The notes: generated by a model not told the origin, from the sequence alone. 64,000 nt of DNA from Alteromonas_E sp965248545 (GCA_965248545.1 OZ252110.1:310001-374000); one strand, 5' to 3'. Positions 27,077 through 35,918 are shown, counted from the first letter of the stretch. Made by a program: numbers and translations.

Positions 27077-27340
27077 TTGGCTAACATTAAGTCTGCTAAG
27101 AAACGTGCCATCCAGGCCGAAAAGCGTCGTCAGCACAACGCCAGCCGTCGCTCCATGACTCGCACCAGCCTTAAAAAGGTGGTTGCGGCAATTGAAGCTG
27201 GCGACAAAGCTGCTGCTACAACAGCCTTTGCTGCTGCTCAGCCTGTACTTGACCGCATGGCGGCACGTGGCTTGATCCACAAGAACAAAGCAGCTCGTCA
27301 TAAGAGCCGCCTTGCTGCACAGATCAAAGCACTAGCATAA
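27077..27340 (+). CDS. rpsT: 30S ribosomal protein S20
   Basis: 87 residues starting ANIKSAKKRAIQAEKRR and ending in the Ala/Lys-rich KSRLAAQIKALA, the complete S20 length. S20 binds 16S rRNA during early 30S assembly. The start codon is TTG behind GGGAG, as in Escherichia coli, where the weak UUG start is part of S20 autoregulation. Single-gene transcript between its own promoter and terminator. Confidence 0.98.
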   Translation: MANIKSAKKRAIQAEKRRQHNASRRSMTRTSLKKVVAAIEAGDKAAATTAFAAAQPVLDRMAARGLIHKNKAARHKSRLAAQIKALA

Positions 27341-27365
27341 TAAGTACGAATTTCGTATTTCAAAG

Positions 27366-27388
27366 AAGCGCCTTCTGGCGCTTTTTTT
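27366..27388 (+). terminator. Intrinsic terminator of rpsT
   Basis: AAGCGCC, loop TTCT, GGCGCTT, then a run of T. Confidence 0.92.
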
Positions 27389-27521
27389 GTGCGCGCGCTT
27401 TACGTGTCACCAACAGTTTCCGCAAAGCTTTAGATTAAACGCCATCTTGTATAGGTAACACTATTACATTGACCGCCCGATCGGGTACTATTTGTAGCGC
27501 ATTTAATAACAGAGATAAGCC

Positions 27522-28940
27522 ATGCGCACTTTAATACCCCGTTCACTTTTGATGTTCGCCAGCGCCGCGTTAATCGCCGGTTGTATGCAAACGGCATCAC
27601 AGCCTGAAGCTCCTGTGGCTTCCTCACCTTATCAGCCATTGATTGAGACAGCTCAACAGTCCGACCTCGCCTATGAGATTGTTAAGTCACTCACCGTAGA
27701 GGTTGGCCCACGAATTCCGGGCAGTGATGGCGATAAGCGCGCTGTGGTCTGGGCTGAAAATAAGTTTAATGAACTGGGTTTTGATCGCGTATTTAAACAA
27801 CCGGTGCGTGTACGCAATTGGTCACGCGGATTGGCAGATGCCAAAGTTGTTGCGCCATTTGAACAGTCACTGGTGATTACGGCGCTGGGTGGCTCTATCG
27901 CCACGCCTGAAGGCGGACTTAAAACCCAAGTGGTGATGGCCGATTCGCTTGATCATCTTAAAACCCTGCCTCGCGAACAAGTCGAAGGCAAAATAGTCTT
28001 TATTAATCACCGTATGAAGCGTGATCGCGCCGGTCGTGGTTATGGTCCGGTGGTCAGTGGCCGTGTGCAAGGCGCTGTTGAAGCCGCTAAGCTAGGCGCC
28101 AGTGCCATTCTGATCCGTTCGGTCGGTACGGCTAACTCGCGTTTTGCCCACACCGGCATCATGCGTTATTCAGACGATGTTGAGAAAATTCCAGCGGGCG
28201 CTTTGTCTAACGCCGATTCCGATACCCTTGAAGCCATGGTCCAGGCCGGTCATGAAGTCACGCTAGACGTGGACATGCGCGCTAAAGATCTCGGCTGGCA
28301 GACGTCGTACAACGTGATAGGCGAGTTTGTTGGCACTGAGCGACCTGAAGAAATTGTACTGATCTCTGCACACCTGGATTCATGGGATGAAGGCACCGGT
28401 GCACTGGATGACGGTGCGGGTGTTGGTATTGTGATGGCAGCGGCCAAAGTGTTAAAAGACACCATTGGCCAACCCAAACGTACAATTCGCGTTGTATTGT
28501 ATGCCGCGGAAGAAGTTGGCCTGGTTGGTGGCCATGAATATGTGCGCGTTGAAAAGGAAAATCTGGGTAATCTGATTGTTGCGGCGGAAAGTGACTTCGG
28601 TGCTGGGCAAGTGTACAAGCTAAACACCTTGTTTAACCCAGATTCACTCGACGAAACCGAAGCACTGTATGCGGCGCTTGCGCCACTGGGCGTTGAAAAG
28701 GGCGATAACACTGCAACCGGTGGCCCAGATGTATCCATGTTGCCCAATCACGGTGTACCGGTTGTAAACCTCTACCAAGACGGCACTTACTACTTTGATT
28801 ATCATCACACCCCGAATGATACGTTAGATAAGATCAAGCCAGAAGATTTACAACAAAACCTGGCGGTCTGGAGCGTATTTACTGCGTTTATGACTAACAC
28901 TGGCATCGAAACACGCCCAATACCGGTTAAAGAAAAATAG
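27522..28940 (+). CDS. M28-family zinc peptidase, lipoprotein (carboxypeptidase Q-like)
   Basis: 472 residues. A lipoprotein signal ends LIAGC at about residue 21, so it should be membrane-anchored and periplasmic. A PA-like insert (about 130-220) precedes the catalytic domain with the zinc ligands in SAHLDSWDEG, LDDGAGVG, AAEEVGLVGG, ESDFGAG and DYHHTPNDT. This arrangement matches the plasma glutamate carboxypeptidase / carboxypeptidase Q branch, which trims dipeptides or N-terminal residues. It stands alone between two terminators. Confidence 0.9.
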   Translation: MRTLIPRSLLMFASAALIAGCMQTASQPEAPVASSPYQPLIETAQQSDLAYEIVKSLTVEVGPRIPGSDGDKRAVVWAENKFNELGFDRVFKQPVRVRNWSRGLADAKVVAPFEQSLVITALGGSIATPEGGLKTQVVMADSLDHLKTLPREQVEGKIVFINHRMKRDRAGRGYGPVVSGRVQGAVEAAKLGASAILIRSVGTANSRFAHTGIMRYSDDVEKIPAGALSNADSDTLEAMVQAGHEVTLDVDMRAKDLGWQTSYNVIGEFVGTERPEEIVLISAHLDSWDEGTGALDDGAGVGIVMAAAKVLKDTIGQPKRTIRVVLYAAEEVGLVGGHEYVRVEKENLGNLIVAAESDFGAGQVYKLNTLFNPDSLDETEALYAALAPLGVEKGDNTATGGPDVSMLPNHGVPVVNLYQDGTYYFDYHHTPNDTLDKIKPEDLQQNLAVWSVFTAFMTNTGIETRPIPVKEK

Positions 28941-28952
28941 CGTTTGCTTTTA

Positions 28953-28985
28953 AAAACCCGCCCTTCGGCGGGTTTTGTTTTTTCG
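28953..28985 (+). terminator. Intrinsic terminator of the M28 peptidase gene
   Basis: The stem AAAACCCGCC / GGCGGGTTTT with a CTTC loop is followed by a T-rich tract. Confidence 0.92.
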
Positions 28986-28994
28986 CCCTCAAAA

Positions 28995-29056
28995 CTGTCA
29001 CCTACCCGTCATAATTTGTTAACCGAACTGTCAAAGTTTGGTCACTGAACTGTCAA
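28995..29056 (+). promoter_or_regulatory. Tandem Pho box array (PhoB-type half sites, 11-bp period)
   Basis: Six 7-bp half sites each followed by a 4-bp spacer: CTGTCAC, CCGTCAT, TGTTAAC, CTGTCAA, TGGTCAC and CTGTCAA, starting at 28995, 29006, 29017, 29028, 29039 and 29050. Five of the six keep the TCA core, and the period is exactly 11 bp throughout. This is the architecture of PhoB binding sites. The last half site ends 52 bp before the plcP start, with a possible -10 near 29073-29078. Phosphate-starvation induction of the two downstream genes is inferred. Confidence 0.75.
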
Positions 29057-29108
29057 GCTTTGTCTCTACCCTGATATTCCAAGTTTTGTATTACTACTTG
29101 GACTAGTC

Positions 29109-29909
29109 ATGCAACCACAAAAAATCAAAGCGAAAGCCATTTGGCTATCAGACATCCACCTCGGCAACATCGATTGTAAGGCCGAATTCCTGTTGGATTT
29201 TCTCAATCGTATCGAGTGCGACACCTTGTACTTGGTGGGCGATATCGTGGACATGTGGCAGATGACCAAGCAGTTCCGCTGGCCGCAGGCGCACAACGAT
29301 GTCATGCACAAGCTGATTGATTTCAGCCATAAGGGCACGCGTGTGGTGTACTTACCTGGCAACCATGATGAACCACTGCAAAAATACAGTGGTCTGCAGT
29401 TTGGTGAAGTCGACATCCAGCGCGAAATCATTCACGAGACAGCAGAAGGTAAACGCTACCTTGTGTTACATGGCGATCAGTTTGACGGCGACGTTACCCT
29501 TGGCCGTTTCCATCAGTGGATTGGTGATAAAGGCTACGACTTCTTGCTCACCCTTAACCGCTGGTACAACAGTTATATGCGCATGCGCAACAAGCATTAC
29601 TGGTCATTAGCGGGCTACATTAAACGCCGCATCAAAGGCGCTAATTTGGCAATTGAACGCTATCGCCAAGCGGCGTGTCGACGTGCGGAGGAAATGGGTC
29701 TAGATGGCGTTATCTGCGGCCATATCCACCACCCAGAATCGGTGTCAGTTAAAGGTATTCACTACATTAACGATGGTGACTGGGTTGAAAACTGCTCAGC
29801 ACTGGTTGAAGACGAAAGTGGTGAACTGCGTCTGTTGACCTACACCATGCTGCAATCCGTTGTCACCCCTATTCAGCCGACCAGCATTGAATCTCACAAA
29901 GCTGCATAA
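29109..29909 (+). CDS. plcP: PlcP-like metallophosphoesterase (phospholipid remodelling phospholipase C)
   Basis: 266 residues of the calcineurin-like fold: SDIHLGNIDCKAEFLLDFL, YLVGDIVDMWQM, WPQAHNDV, YLPGNHDEPL, LVLHGDQFD and CGHIHHPE supply the two-metal ligands, and INDGDWVENCSA closes the domain. Automatic annotation usually calls such proteins UDP-2,3-diacylglucosamine diphosphatase (LpxH-like). The QAHNDV and GDWVENC signatures instead match the PlcP group, which strips head groups from phosphatidylethanolamine and phosphatidylglycerol under phosphate limitation. The Pho box array upstream and the OlsF-like gene 22 bp downstream strongly support PlcP over LpxH. Confidence 0.82.
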   Translation: MQPQKIKAKAIWLSDIHLGNIDCKAEFLLDFLNRIECDTLYLVGDIVDMWQMTKQFRWPQAHNDVMHKLIDFSHKGTRVVYLPGNHDEPLQKYSGLQFGEVDIQREIIHETAEGKRYLVLHGDQFDGDVTLGRFHQWIGDKGYDFLLTLNRWYNSYMRMRNKHYWSLAGYIKRRIKGANLAIERYRQAACRRAEEMGLDGVICGHIHHPESVSVKGIHYINDGDWVENCSALVEDESGELRLLTYTMLQSVVTPIQPTSIESHKAA

Positions 29910-29931
29910 AAATAATTAAGAGGCGCGTTAC

Positions 29932-31668
29932 ATGTTCACTGTGAACGAAGTATTAAATGAGCACTACCCTAAATTAGCCGACCATCCGTTGTTGTTTAAG
30001 TCTTCAGAGTTCGTGCTGAAGCGCTTACTGCACGAGCGCGAGATCACCGAATTTGGTGAAACCTATCCGCATGTAGACGACATCGATTTTGTTGAGCAGG
30101 TGCTTGATTACTTCAATATCAGTTTTTCCGTACGCGATTGTGAAAAAGAAAATATTCCGACTGAAGGTAAAGTCGTGATTGTGGCGAATCACCCGATTGG
30201 TTCATTAGACGCACTAGCGCTAATCAAATTGATCAGTGAAGTGCGCAGTGATTTAAAAGTTGTTGCCAATCAAATGCTAATGGCAATCAAGCCTCTTAAC
30301 GATATGCTGTTGCCGGTCAACAATATGCAGGGCGGCACGCCCAAAGAGCATCTAGCCAATATACAGTCGCACCTGACTCAAGGTGGCGCAATTTTAATCT
30401 TCCCTGCTGGCGAAGTTTCGCGTTTGCGCCCGCAAGGTGTGCGTGACACCCACTGGCACTCTGGGTTCTTACGCATAGCCAAAACGGCGCAGGCGCCAAT
30501 CCTTCCGGTGTTTATCGATGCCAAGAACTCACCGTTGTTTTATGGCGTTTCGATGCTCTACAAACCATTGGCGACTGCGTTATTGGTGCAAGAGATGTTT
30601 AAGCAGAAGAAAGCCCACTTGCCGATGCGCATCGGCAAGCTGATCCCGCATTCGAGTTACGCCAACTTAAATATGGCACTGCCGAATGTGGTCAAGCTGA
30701 TCAAACAACACTTGTATCGCATTGGGTTTGATAAAAAGCCGCTATTGGAAACCCAAAGCCCCATCGCCCTGCCAGAAGATCGCCAGTGCTTGCGCAAAGC
30801 GATTAAAAATAGCTGTGAGCATTTGGGTGAAACCGGTGACGGCAAACACATATACTTGTATCAACACCACAAAAGCTCTCCGATCATGCGCGAAATTGGT
30901 CGCTTACGCGAAGTTGCGTTTCGCGCTGTTGGCGAGGGTACTAATAGGCGCCGTGATATTGATGCCTACGATTCACACTACTACCACTTGGTATTGTGGG
31001 ATGAGCAGGACCTAGAAATCGTCGGTGCCTACCGCTTTGGTGATGCCAAAATCCTAGGTAAACCTGGGCATGAAACCGGCCTTTATTCGGCTACCTTGTT
31101 TGATTACGCAGAACAAAAAGACGCACTGTTTGCCGAGGGCCTTGAGCTTGGCCGTAGTTTTGTGCAGCCGCGCTATTGGGGCAAACGCAGCCTTGATTAC
31201 TTGTGGTTTGGTATTGGCGCTTTCTTGAACCGCTACCCACGCTACCGTTATTTATTTGGTCCGGTCAGCATCAGTAATGCATTGCCTACCACAGCAACCG
31301 ATCTGCTCGTACAGTTTTATACGCAACAATTTAATCAACTTGAAAGCTTGCCGAATTTATCCGCCAGTGCGCAAATCCCCTACCCACAAGACAGTGTTAC
31401 CAACGTTGACTTCAGTAGCATGGACTATAAAGAGGCGTTTAAAGAGCTGAAGCACCAGCTAGCCAATATGGGTACGAATGTGCCCACTTTGTACAAGCAA
31501 TACTCGGAAGTGGCTGACGAGGGCGGTGTGGTGTTTTTGAGCTTTAACATTGACCCTGACTTCAACGACTGTGTGGATGGCTTAGTGGCGGTAGATCTGC
31601 ACAAGCTTACCGCGAAAAAACGCAAGCGTTACATCGAGTCCCAACAAGCAACAGAATTGGCTGGGTAA
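29932..31668 (+). CDS. olsF: OlsF-like bifunctional acyltransferase for ornithine (amino-acid) lipid synthesis
   Basis: 578 residues with two acyltransferase domains. The N-terminal part (about 70-260) is PlsC/OlsA-like, with NHPIGSLD (86-93) and FPAGEVSR (157-164). The C-terminal part (about 290-480) is GNAT/OlsB-like, with REIGRLREVAFRAVGEGTN and DIDAYDSHYYHLVLW. OlsB-type domains N-acylate ornithine with a 3-hydroxyacyl group and OlsA-type domains O-acylate the result; OlsF carries both activities in this order. The product is a phosphorus-free membrane lipid. Transcription with plcP from a Pho-type promoter makes a coherent replacement module. The amino acid (ornithine, glutamine or another) cannot be told from sequence. 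Confidence 0.85.
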   Translation: MFTVNEVLNEHYPKLADHPLLFKSSEFVLKRLLHEREITEFGETYPHVDDIDFVEQVLDYFNISFSVRDCEKENIPTEGKVVIVANHPIGSLDALALIKLISEVRSDLKVVANQMLMAIKPLNDMLLPVNNMQGGTPKEHLANIQSHLTQGGAILIFPAGEVSRLRPQGVRDTHWHSGFLRIAKTAQAPILPVFIDAKNSPLFYGVSMLYKPLATALLVQEMFKQKKAHLPMRIGKLIPHSSYANLNMALPNVVKLIKQHLYRIGFDKKPLLETQSPIALPEDRQCLRKAIKNSCEHLGETGDGKHIYLYQHHKSSPIMREIGRLREVAFRAVGEGTNRRRDIDAYDSHYYHLVLWDEQDLEIVGAYRFGDAKILGKPGHETGLYSATLFDYAEQKDALFAEGLELGRSFVQPRYWGKRSLDYLWFGIGAFLNRYPRYRYLFGPVSISNALPTTATDLLVQFYTQQFNQLESLPNLSASAQIPYPQDSVTNVDFSSMDYKEAFKELKHQLANMGTNVPTLYKQYSEVADEGGVVFLSFNIDPDFNDCVDGLVAVDLHKLTAKKRKRYIESQQATELAG

Positions 31669-31704
31669 AACCGGTCAGTTCTGTTGCTTTCCCCGTCCGT
31701 TGTG

Positions 31705-31738
31705 TGCGGTTAGATATTTTTAAATATAACTAACCGCA
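31705..31738. repeat. Perfect inverted repeat after olsF
   Basis: TGCGGTTAG (31705-31713) is the exact reverse complement of CTAACCGCA (31730-31738). The 16-bp centre holds a second palindrome, ATATTTTTAAATAT. There is no T-run, so a classical terminator is doubtful. It could be an operator or a messenger-end stabilising hairpin. Confidence 0.7.
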
Positions 31739-31888
31739 ACACTGACACCGCTTTTGCTGGCCCTGCGGGCGTGCACACTCGCAAAAGGTATTAGCCCATA
31801 TCCCTAATACTGCACTTAACTACCGAAAGTGATCGTTTTTTAATCTACAGTTAACCCGTCTGCCACTTTTAGTGTCGATACTGTGTTG

Positions 31889-31911
31889 TGACCGTTAATT
31901 GCTAACGGTCA
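31889..31911. repeat. Perfect inverted repeat before the 34-codon secreted peptide
   Basis: TGACCGTTA and TAACGGTCA are exact reverse complements around a 5-bp spacer, centred about 58 bp before an ATG at 31958. Size and position suit a dimeric repressor operator. The flanking 31739-31888 also holds CTTTTGC/GCAAAAG arms but no gene. Confidence 0.65.
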
Positions 31912-31957
31912 TTATCACCTGTCAGTAATGCTTGTAGTAAAGTAGTGAGGCTAACCA

Positions 31958-32062
31958 ATGAGCAAGTCGTTTATTTCGTTCATTAGTCGCGTGTTCGTGT
32001 ATGGGATCTTTGCGTTGATCGTAATGTCACAAGCCGAAGCGCAGACAATCTCGATGATGTAG
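31958..32062 (+). CDS. Small secreted peptide, 34 codons
   Basis: A short reading frame with GTGAGG about 8 bp before the ATG. Residues 1-28 look like a signal peptide (MSKSFISFISRVF, hydrophobic YGIFALIVMS, cleavage site QAEA), leaving only QTISMM. The mature part is so short that either the peptide itself is the product or the gene is a remnant whose frame stops early at TAG 32060. No family recognised. The ribosome site and clean signal peptide are the reasons to list it. Confidence 0.45.
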   Translation: MSKSFISFISRVFVYGIFALIVMSQAEAQTISMM

Positions 32063-32118
32063 TCGCTGCGCTGTCAAAGGCGCTGCGAAAACGCACACAA
32101 TAAATCGAATTTTTGAAG

Positions 32119-32140
32119 GCGGAGTACGCAGGTACTCCGC
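32119..32140 (-). terminator. GC-rich hairpin after dapE, possible terminator
   Basis: GCGGAGTAC and GTACTCCGC pair around a 4-base loop, 4 bp after the dapE stop. Only a broken A/T tract follows on the reverse strand, so termination may be weak. Confidence 0.45.
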
Positions 32141-32143
32141 GCT

Positions 32144-33361
32144 TCACTGTGCCTGCAAGCTGCGTTTGAGCAACTGTGCAAAGATTGCTTGTAACGTTCT
32201 GATGTCGTCTAACGCCACATGTTCATTGACTTGGTGAATGGTTCGATTGGGTACCCCGAGTTCAACGACTTGAGTTTGTGCATTGGCAAAGAAGCGGCCA
32301 TCTGAGGTACCACCGGCCGTGCTCAACACCGGATAACGCCCGGTTATCGCGTGGATGGCTTGTTCGCTATCGTGGATCAAGCAATCGCCGTGCGTTCTTG
32401 GCTGACTGAGGTAGGCGACACAGGGGCGCTGCCACTCCAATTCATATTCAAATGCAATATCTTCAATCAGGTTAGTGATCATCGCTTTGAGCTGCGACTC
32501 GGTATAGTCACTGGCATAGCGCACGTTAAAGCTAATTTGGCACTGCCCAGGTACAATGTTGTCGCTGTAGCTACCAGTGTCGATTTGAGTGACCTGCAAG
32601 GTTGTGCCGGGAAAATCAATTGAGCCCGCATCAAAGTGCAGGTTTTCCAGTGCCGAAACTATCCGGGCGGCAATATGCGCGGCGTTTAACGCTTGTTGAG
32701 GGTACGCTACATGCCCTTGTTTACCGCGGATCTTTACTGACGCTGACAGCGAGCCACGTCTGCCTACTTTAATCGCATCGCCAGTTTGCCCAGCGGCTGT
32801 GGGTTCACCCACAATCAACCGATCCAACTGGACACCGGCGTGATCAAGGTAGTGTTTAATCGACTGGCTACCAAACTCGGCTTCGCCTTCCTCGTCACTG
32901 GTGATCAACCACCAGAAACTGTATTGACTGTCCAGCCGCTGCCAATCAAAGGTTTCACAGGCAGCGAGCATTGCCGCTACGCCGGTTTTCATATCCGCAG
33001 CGCCGCGCCCATATAAATTACCGTCCTGAATATGCGGTACAAACGGTGATGTGCGCCAGCGATTAATATCACCAGGCGGTACCACATCAGTATGACCACT
33101 GAAACCAATATGGGTGTCTCCGCGCCCGATTCTGGCAATCAGGTTAGATACGCCGTGATCAGGTAAATGGAGGATATCAAACCCAAGTGCAGCGAGCTTA
33201 TCGGCCAAATACGTCTGACAACCACCGTCTACGGGGGTAATGGATTTAATTTGCATTAATTCCACAGCGTGTTGAATCGCGAGGTGCTCGCTTAAATCAA
33301 AGCACTCCGGATCAGACGGAACGATGGACAGCACATTGGCGGACGTCGGCTTGATATGCAT
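32144..33361 (-). CDS. dapE: Succinyl-diaminopimelate desuccinylase
   Basis: An M20-family metallopeptidase removing succinate from N-succinyl-LL-diaminopimelate for lysine and peptidoglycan. Zinc ligands are in FSGHTDVVPPGD, YGRGAADMKTG, TSDEEGEAEFGS and the C-terminal IHQVNEHV; VGEPTAAGQTGDAIKVGRRGS is a DapE signature. E. coli DapE would begin about 20 residues before MQIKSITPVDGGC. The best available start is ATG 33361, giving 405 residues and a roughly 20-residue extra N-terminus; a TTG at 33451 is also in frame. No good ribosome site marks either, so the start is uncertain. Confidence 0.9.
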   Translation of the reverse strand: MHIKPTSANVLSIVPSDPECFDLSEHLAIQHAVELMQIKSITPVDGGCQTYLADKLAALGFDILHLPDHGVSNLIARIGRGDTHIGFSGHTDVVPPGDINRWRTSPFVPHIQDGNLYGRGAADMKTGVAAMLAACETFDWQRLDSQYSFWWLITSDEEGEAEFGSQSIKHYLDHAGVQLDRLIVGEPTAAGQTGDAIKVGRRGSLSASVKIRGKQGHVAYPQQALNAAHIAARIVSALENLHFDAGSIDFPGTTLQVTQIDTGSYSDNIVPGQCQISFNVRYASDYTESQLKAMITNLIEDIAFEYELEWQRPCVAYLSQPRTHGDCLIHDSEQAIHAITGRYPVLSTAGGTSDGRFFANAQTQVVELGVPNRTIHQVNEHVALDDIRTLQAIFAQLLKRSLQAQ

Positions 33362-33583
33362 TACGTGATTCGCATTTTTAAAAACACGCTGCGTATTATC
33401 GAGGGGAATTGATGACACTTTGATTAAACTACGGCGACAGTCTGATGACAATCCAACCCAGTAATAACCGGGTATATCAACGCGTGTTTTGGGCTAACTG
33501 TCTGTTCGTTAGAGAATTTCGACCAACTTAAACTGAATTTAAGGTTACACTGTAAGAGTTACACCAGATACGGAGTACTGAGT

Positions 33584-33760
33584 TTGATTCGACTGTTGTT
33601 TTTGATCCCATTAGTGTTGTGCACACTGTGGATTGTTTACCTTAAATCCAAAGGCTATACCCTCGGACAGGGTAAACAAGGCTTCCAATATATCCTGATC
33701 ATCTCTGCGGTAATCGCAGCGGCCTACACGTTTTTGTATTTCGTCACGCAATACCAATAA
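33584..33760 (+). CDS. Small membrane protein, 58 residues, TTG start
   Basis: Starts at TTG 33584 behind CGGAG with 8-bp spacing. It has two predicted transmembrane helices, LLFLIPLVLCTLWIVYL (about 4-20) and ILIISAVIAAAYTFLYFV (about 37-54), joined by a basic loop (KSKGYTLGQGKQGF). Ends TQYQ at TAA, immediately before the ppiD terminator. No family or function recognised. The strong ribosome site and two-helix layout argue that it is real. Confidence 0.65.
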   Translation: MIRLLFLIPLVLCTLWIVYLKSKGYTLGQGKQGFQYILIISAVIAAAYTFLYFVTQYQ

Positions 33761-33764
33761 AAAA

Positions 33765-33794
33765 AAGCCCCGCTGAATTCCTCCAGCGGGGCTT
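33765..33794 (-). terminator. Intrinsic terminator of ppiD
   Basis: The stem AAGCCCCGCTG / CAGCGGGGCTT is followed on the reverse strand by eight T. It may also serve the small forward gene, although the forward T-run is poor. Confidence 0.9.
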
Positions 33795-33813
33795 CTCAAT
33801 CGACTTGCTTTAA

Positions 33814-35703
33814 TTATTCAGCAAATATCTGTACATCAGCATTACTGCGAAGTGCCGCGATAAACGACTCGTAGTAAGCTTGGCTGTAGGTAGACGACAA
33901 GTTGCGTCCTAGCGCTTCAGCTTGCTGCTCAGCAGGCGCCTCAGGTGAGGTTACGTTCAACACCTGAACAACCGATACGTTACCATCTGTCTTAGCAACC
34001 GACGCAACGTTTTGGCCTGCCTCTGTCCCTAACGTGAATGCTTGCTCGACAACTTGGCCACTCGGCATTATCGAATTGCGAGTTACGCCTTCAAAGCTCT
34101 CCCACGAATACTGGTTTTCTTCGAGTAAAGCCGTTGCATCTTCACCAGACGTCAGCTGATTAACAATGTTATCCGCCACTTCTAGGGCTAACTGTTGTGC
34201 TTTCTCACCACGCAATGTGGTTTGAATTTCTTCAGTCACTTCTTCAAGCGTCTTAGTGCGTTGTGGCTCGTGTTGTGTAACACGTACAACGATAATACGG
34301 TCTTCAGAAATTTCGATAACGTCAGAGTTAACGCCTTCGTCGATTAACTCAGATGAGAATGCAGCTACCACAACTTCAGGGTAGTTAACTTGCGCAGGCG
34401 CAGCACCACGAGCAAACAAGTCAGTAGTGGCGACGGTTTTACCCGCAACACCGGCTACGTCTTCAAGTGTGTCTGGCACCTCAAAGGCAAGTTCTGCCAT
34501 TTCCTGCTGACGCGAGTAAAACAGCTCGGTAGCTTTGTCGGTGCGTAGCATTTCCATGACTTCTGCACTGACTTCTTCAAGCGGCGTGATTGATTCAGGC
34601 TTGATATCCGTAAGCTTGATAATGTGGAAGCCGAAATCGCTGCGCACAACGCCGGAAACATCACCGACGTTGGCTAGGCCAAACGCCGCTTCTTCAAACG
34701 CTGGGTCCATGATATCGCGACCAAAGAAGTCTAAATCACCACCGTTTTCTGCACTGAAAGCATCTTGTGATTCAGCCTTCGCTACTTCCGCAAAATCTTC
34801 GCCGCCATTCACGCGTTCTAGTAATGCTTGCGCAGTTTGCTCTGCGACCGCTTCATCTTCACCGAAATCAACCAAGATGTGTGACGCACGACGCTCTTCT
34901 TCGGTCATGTAACTGCGTTGATTCAAGTTGTAGTATTCAGCCACTTCTGCTTCGCTCACATCGACGTTGTCGAGCAAATCACTGACCGTCAACTCAACAT
35001 ACGCCAGCGCAACTTGTTCTTGCGTGTCGTAACGGTCGATATTGGCTTGGTAATAGTTGCTAACGTCAGCATCAGTCAATTCAACAGCAGGCTCAAATAA
35101 GTCTGCAGAGATATTCAATACTTGGATATCACGCGTTTGATTTTGCAAATCATTCACCAACGTCACTTCACTCGGTAATGCAAAATCACTACCCGCAAGC
35201 GCTCGAGCCAACTGCTCACGCGTCATTTCAGCACGCATGTAGTCGCGGAAATCGTTGGTCTGGAAACCCGCTTGTTGAATAATCGCTAGGTAACGGTCGT
35301 TGTTGAACTGACCACCTACTTGGAATTCAGGCATGGTGCGAATCGCGACGCGGATTTGCTCATCGCTGACGCGCAGACCCAGTTCAACCGCTTTTTGCTC
35401 AACCAGCTGCTCACCGATAAGGCGATCAAGTACGCCCTGACGGAACTCAGCTAAATAATCTGGATTCGCAAACAATGCTGCTACACCTTCACCAAATTGG
35501 TTTTCGATGCGAGCACGTTCATTTTGATACGCACGTTCCAGCGTATTTTGCTGGATTTCAACGCCGTTAACTGCAGCAACAGCAGTTTGCGTAGAACCAC
35601 CTAAATAGCTGCCAACCCCGGCAAATACGAAGCTCAGTACAATCAGCGCAATGATGATCATTGCCCATGGCCCTTGAGCCCCTTCTCTAATTCTTTCTAG
35701 CAT
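33814..35703 (-). CDS. ppiD: Periplasmic peptidyl-prolyl isomerase/chaperone PpiD
   Basis: 629 residues. An N-terminal anchor (WAMIIIALIVLSFVFAGVGSYL, about 13-34) is followed by a SurA-like N domain (GVEIQQNTLERAYQNERAR). A parvulin domain follows (about 255-360), with RASHILVDFGEDEA, GGDLDFFGRDIMDPAFEEAAF and SDFGFHIIKL. PpiD sits at the Sec translocon and helps outer-membrane proteins fold. Position next to hupB and lon is the standard gammaproteobacterial order. Confidence 0.95.
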   Translation of the reverse strand: MLERIREGAQGPWAMIIIALIVLSFVFAGVGSYLGGSTQTAVAAVNGVEIQQNTLERAYQNERARIENQFGEGVAALFANPDYLAEFRQGVLDRLIGEQLVEQKAVELGLRVSDEQIRVAIRTMPEFQVGGQFNNDRYLAIIQQAGFQTNDFRDYMRAEMTREQLARALAGSDFALPSEVTLVNDLQNQTRDIQVLNISADLFEPAVELTDADVSNYYQANIDRYDTQEQVALAYVELTVSDLLDNVDVSEAEVAEYYNLNQRSYMTEEERRASHILVDFGEDEAVAEQTAQALLERVNGGEDFAEVAKAESQDAFSAENGGDLDFFGRDIMDPAFEEAAFGLANVGDVSGVVRSDFGFHIIKLTDIKPESITPLEEVSAEVMEMLRTDKATELFYSRQQEMAELAFEVPDTLEDVAGVAGKTVATTDLFARGAAPAQVNYPEVVVAAFSSELIDEGVNSDVIEISEDRIIVVRVTQHEPQRTKTLEEVTEEIQTTLRGEKAQQLALEVADNIVNQLTSGEDATALLEENQYSWESFEGVTRNSIMPSGQVVEQAFTLGTEAGQNVASVAKTDGNVSVVQVLNVTSPEAPAEQQAEALGRNLSSTYSQAYYESFIAALRSNADVQIFAE

Positions 35704-35888
35704 GGCTTATAAACTCTCCATAAAACCATTTATTGGCGCTTTTTCGTGTAAAGCTGTTTTCAATTTAAGGCCGCGAATTATAACCGATCCAGCGAATATC
35801 GCTAAAGTTTATTTCGATGATAAAGGCGTGTTTTACGTTGATCGGGAATTACGCTGAGAAATTACCGCTTCGCAGGATTGAAAACATA

Positions 35889-35918
35889 TAAAAAAGCCCC
35901 CGCGTTGCGGAGGCTTTT
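35889..35918 (-). terminator. Intrinsic terminator of hupB
   Basis: On the reverse strand AAGCCTCCGC pairs with GCGGGGGCTT (one wobble) around a 3-base loop, followed by TTTTTT. Confidence 0.88.

Noticed and set aside
29109..29909. Annotation of the metallophosphoesterase as LpxH of lipid A synthesis
   Set aside because: The QAHNDV and GDWVENC signatures, the Pho box array and the olsF partner fit PlcP better. LpxH is normally not phosphate-regulated.
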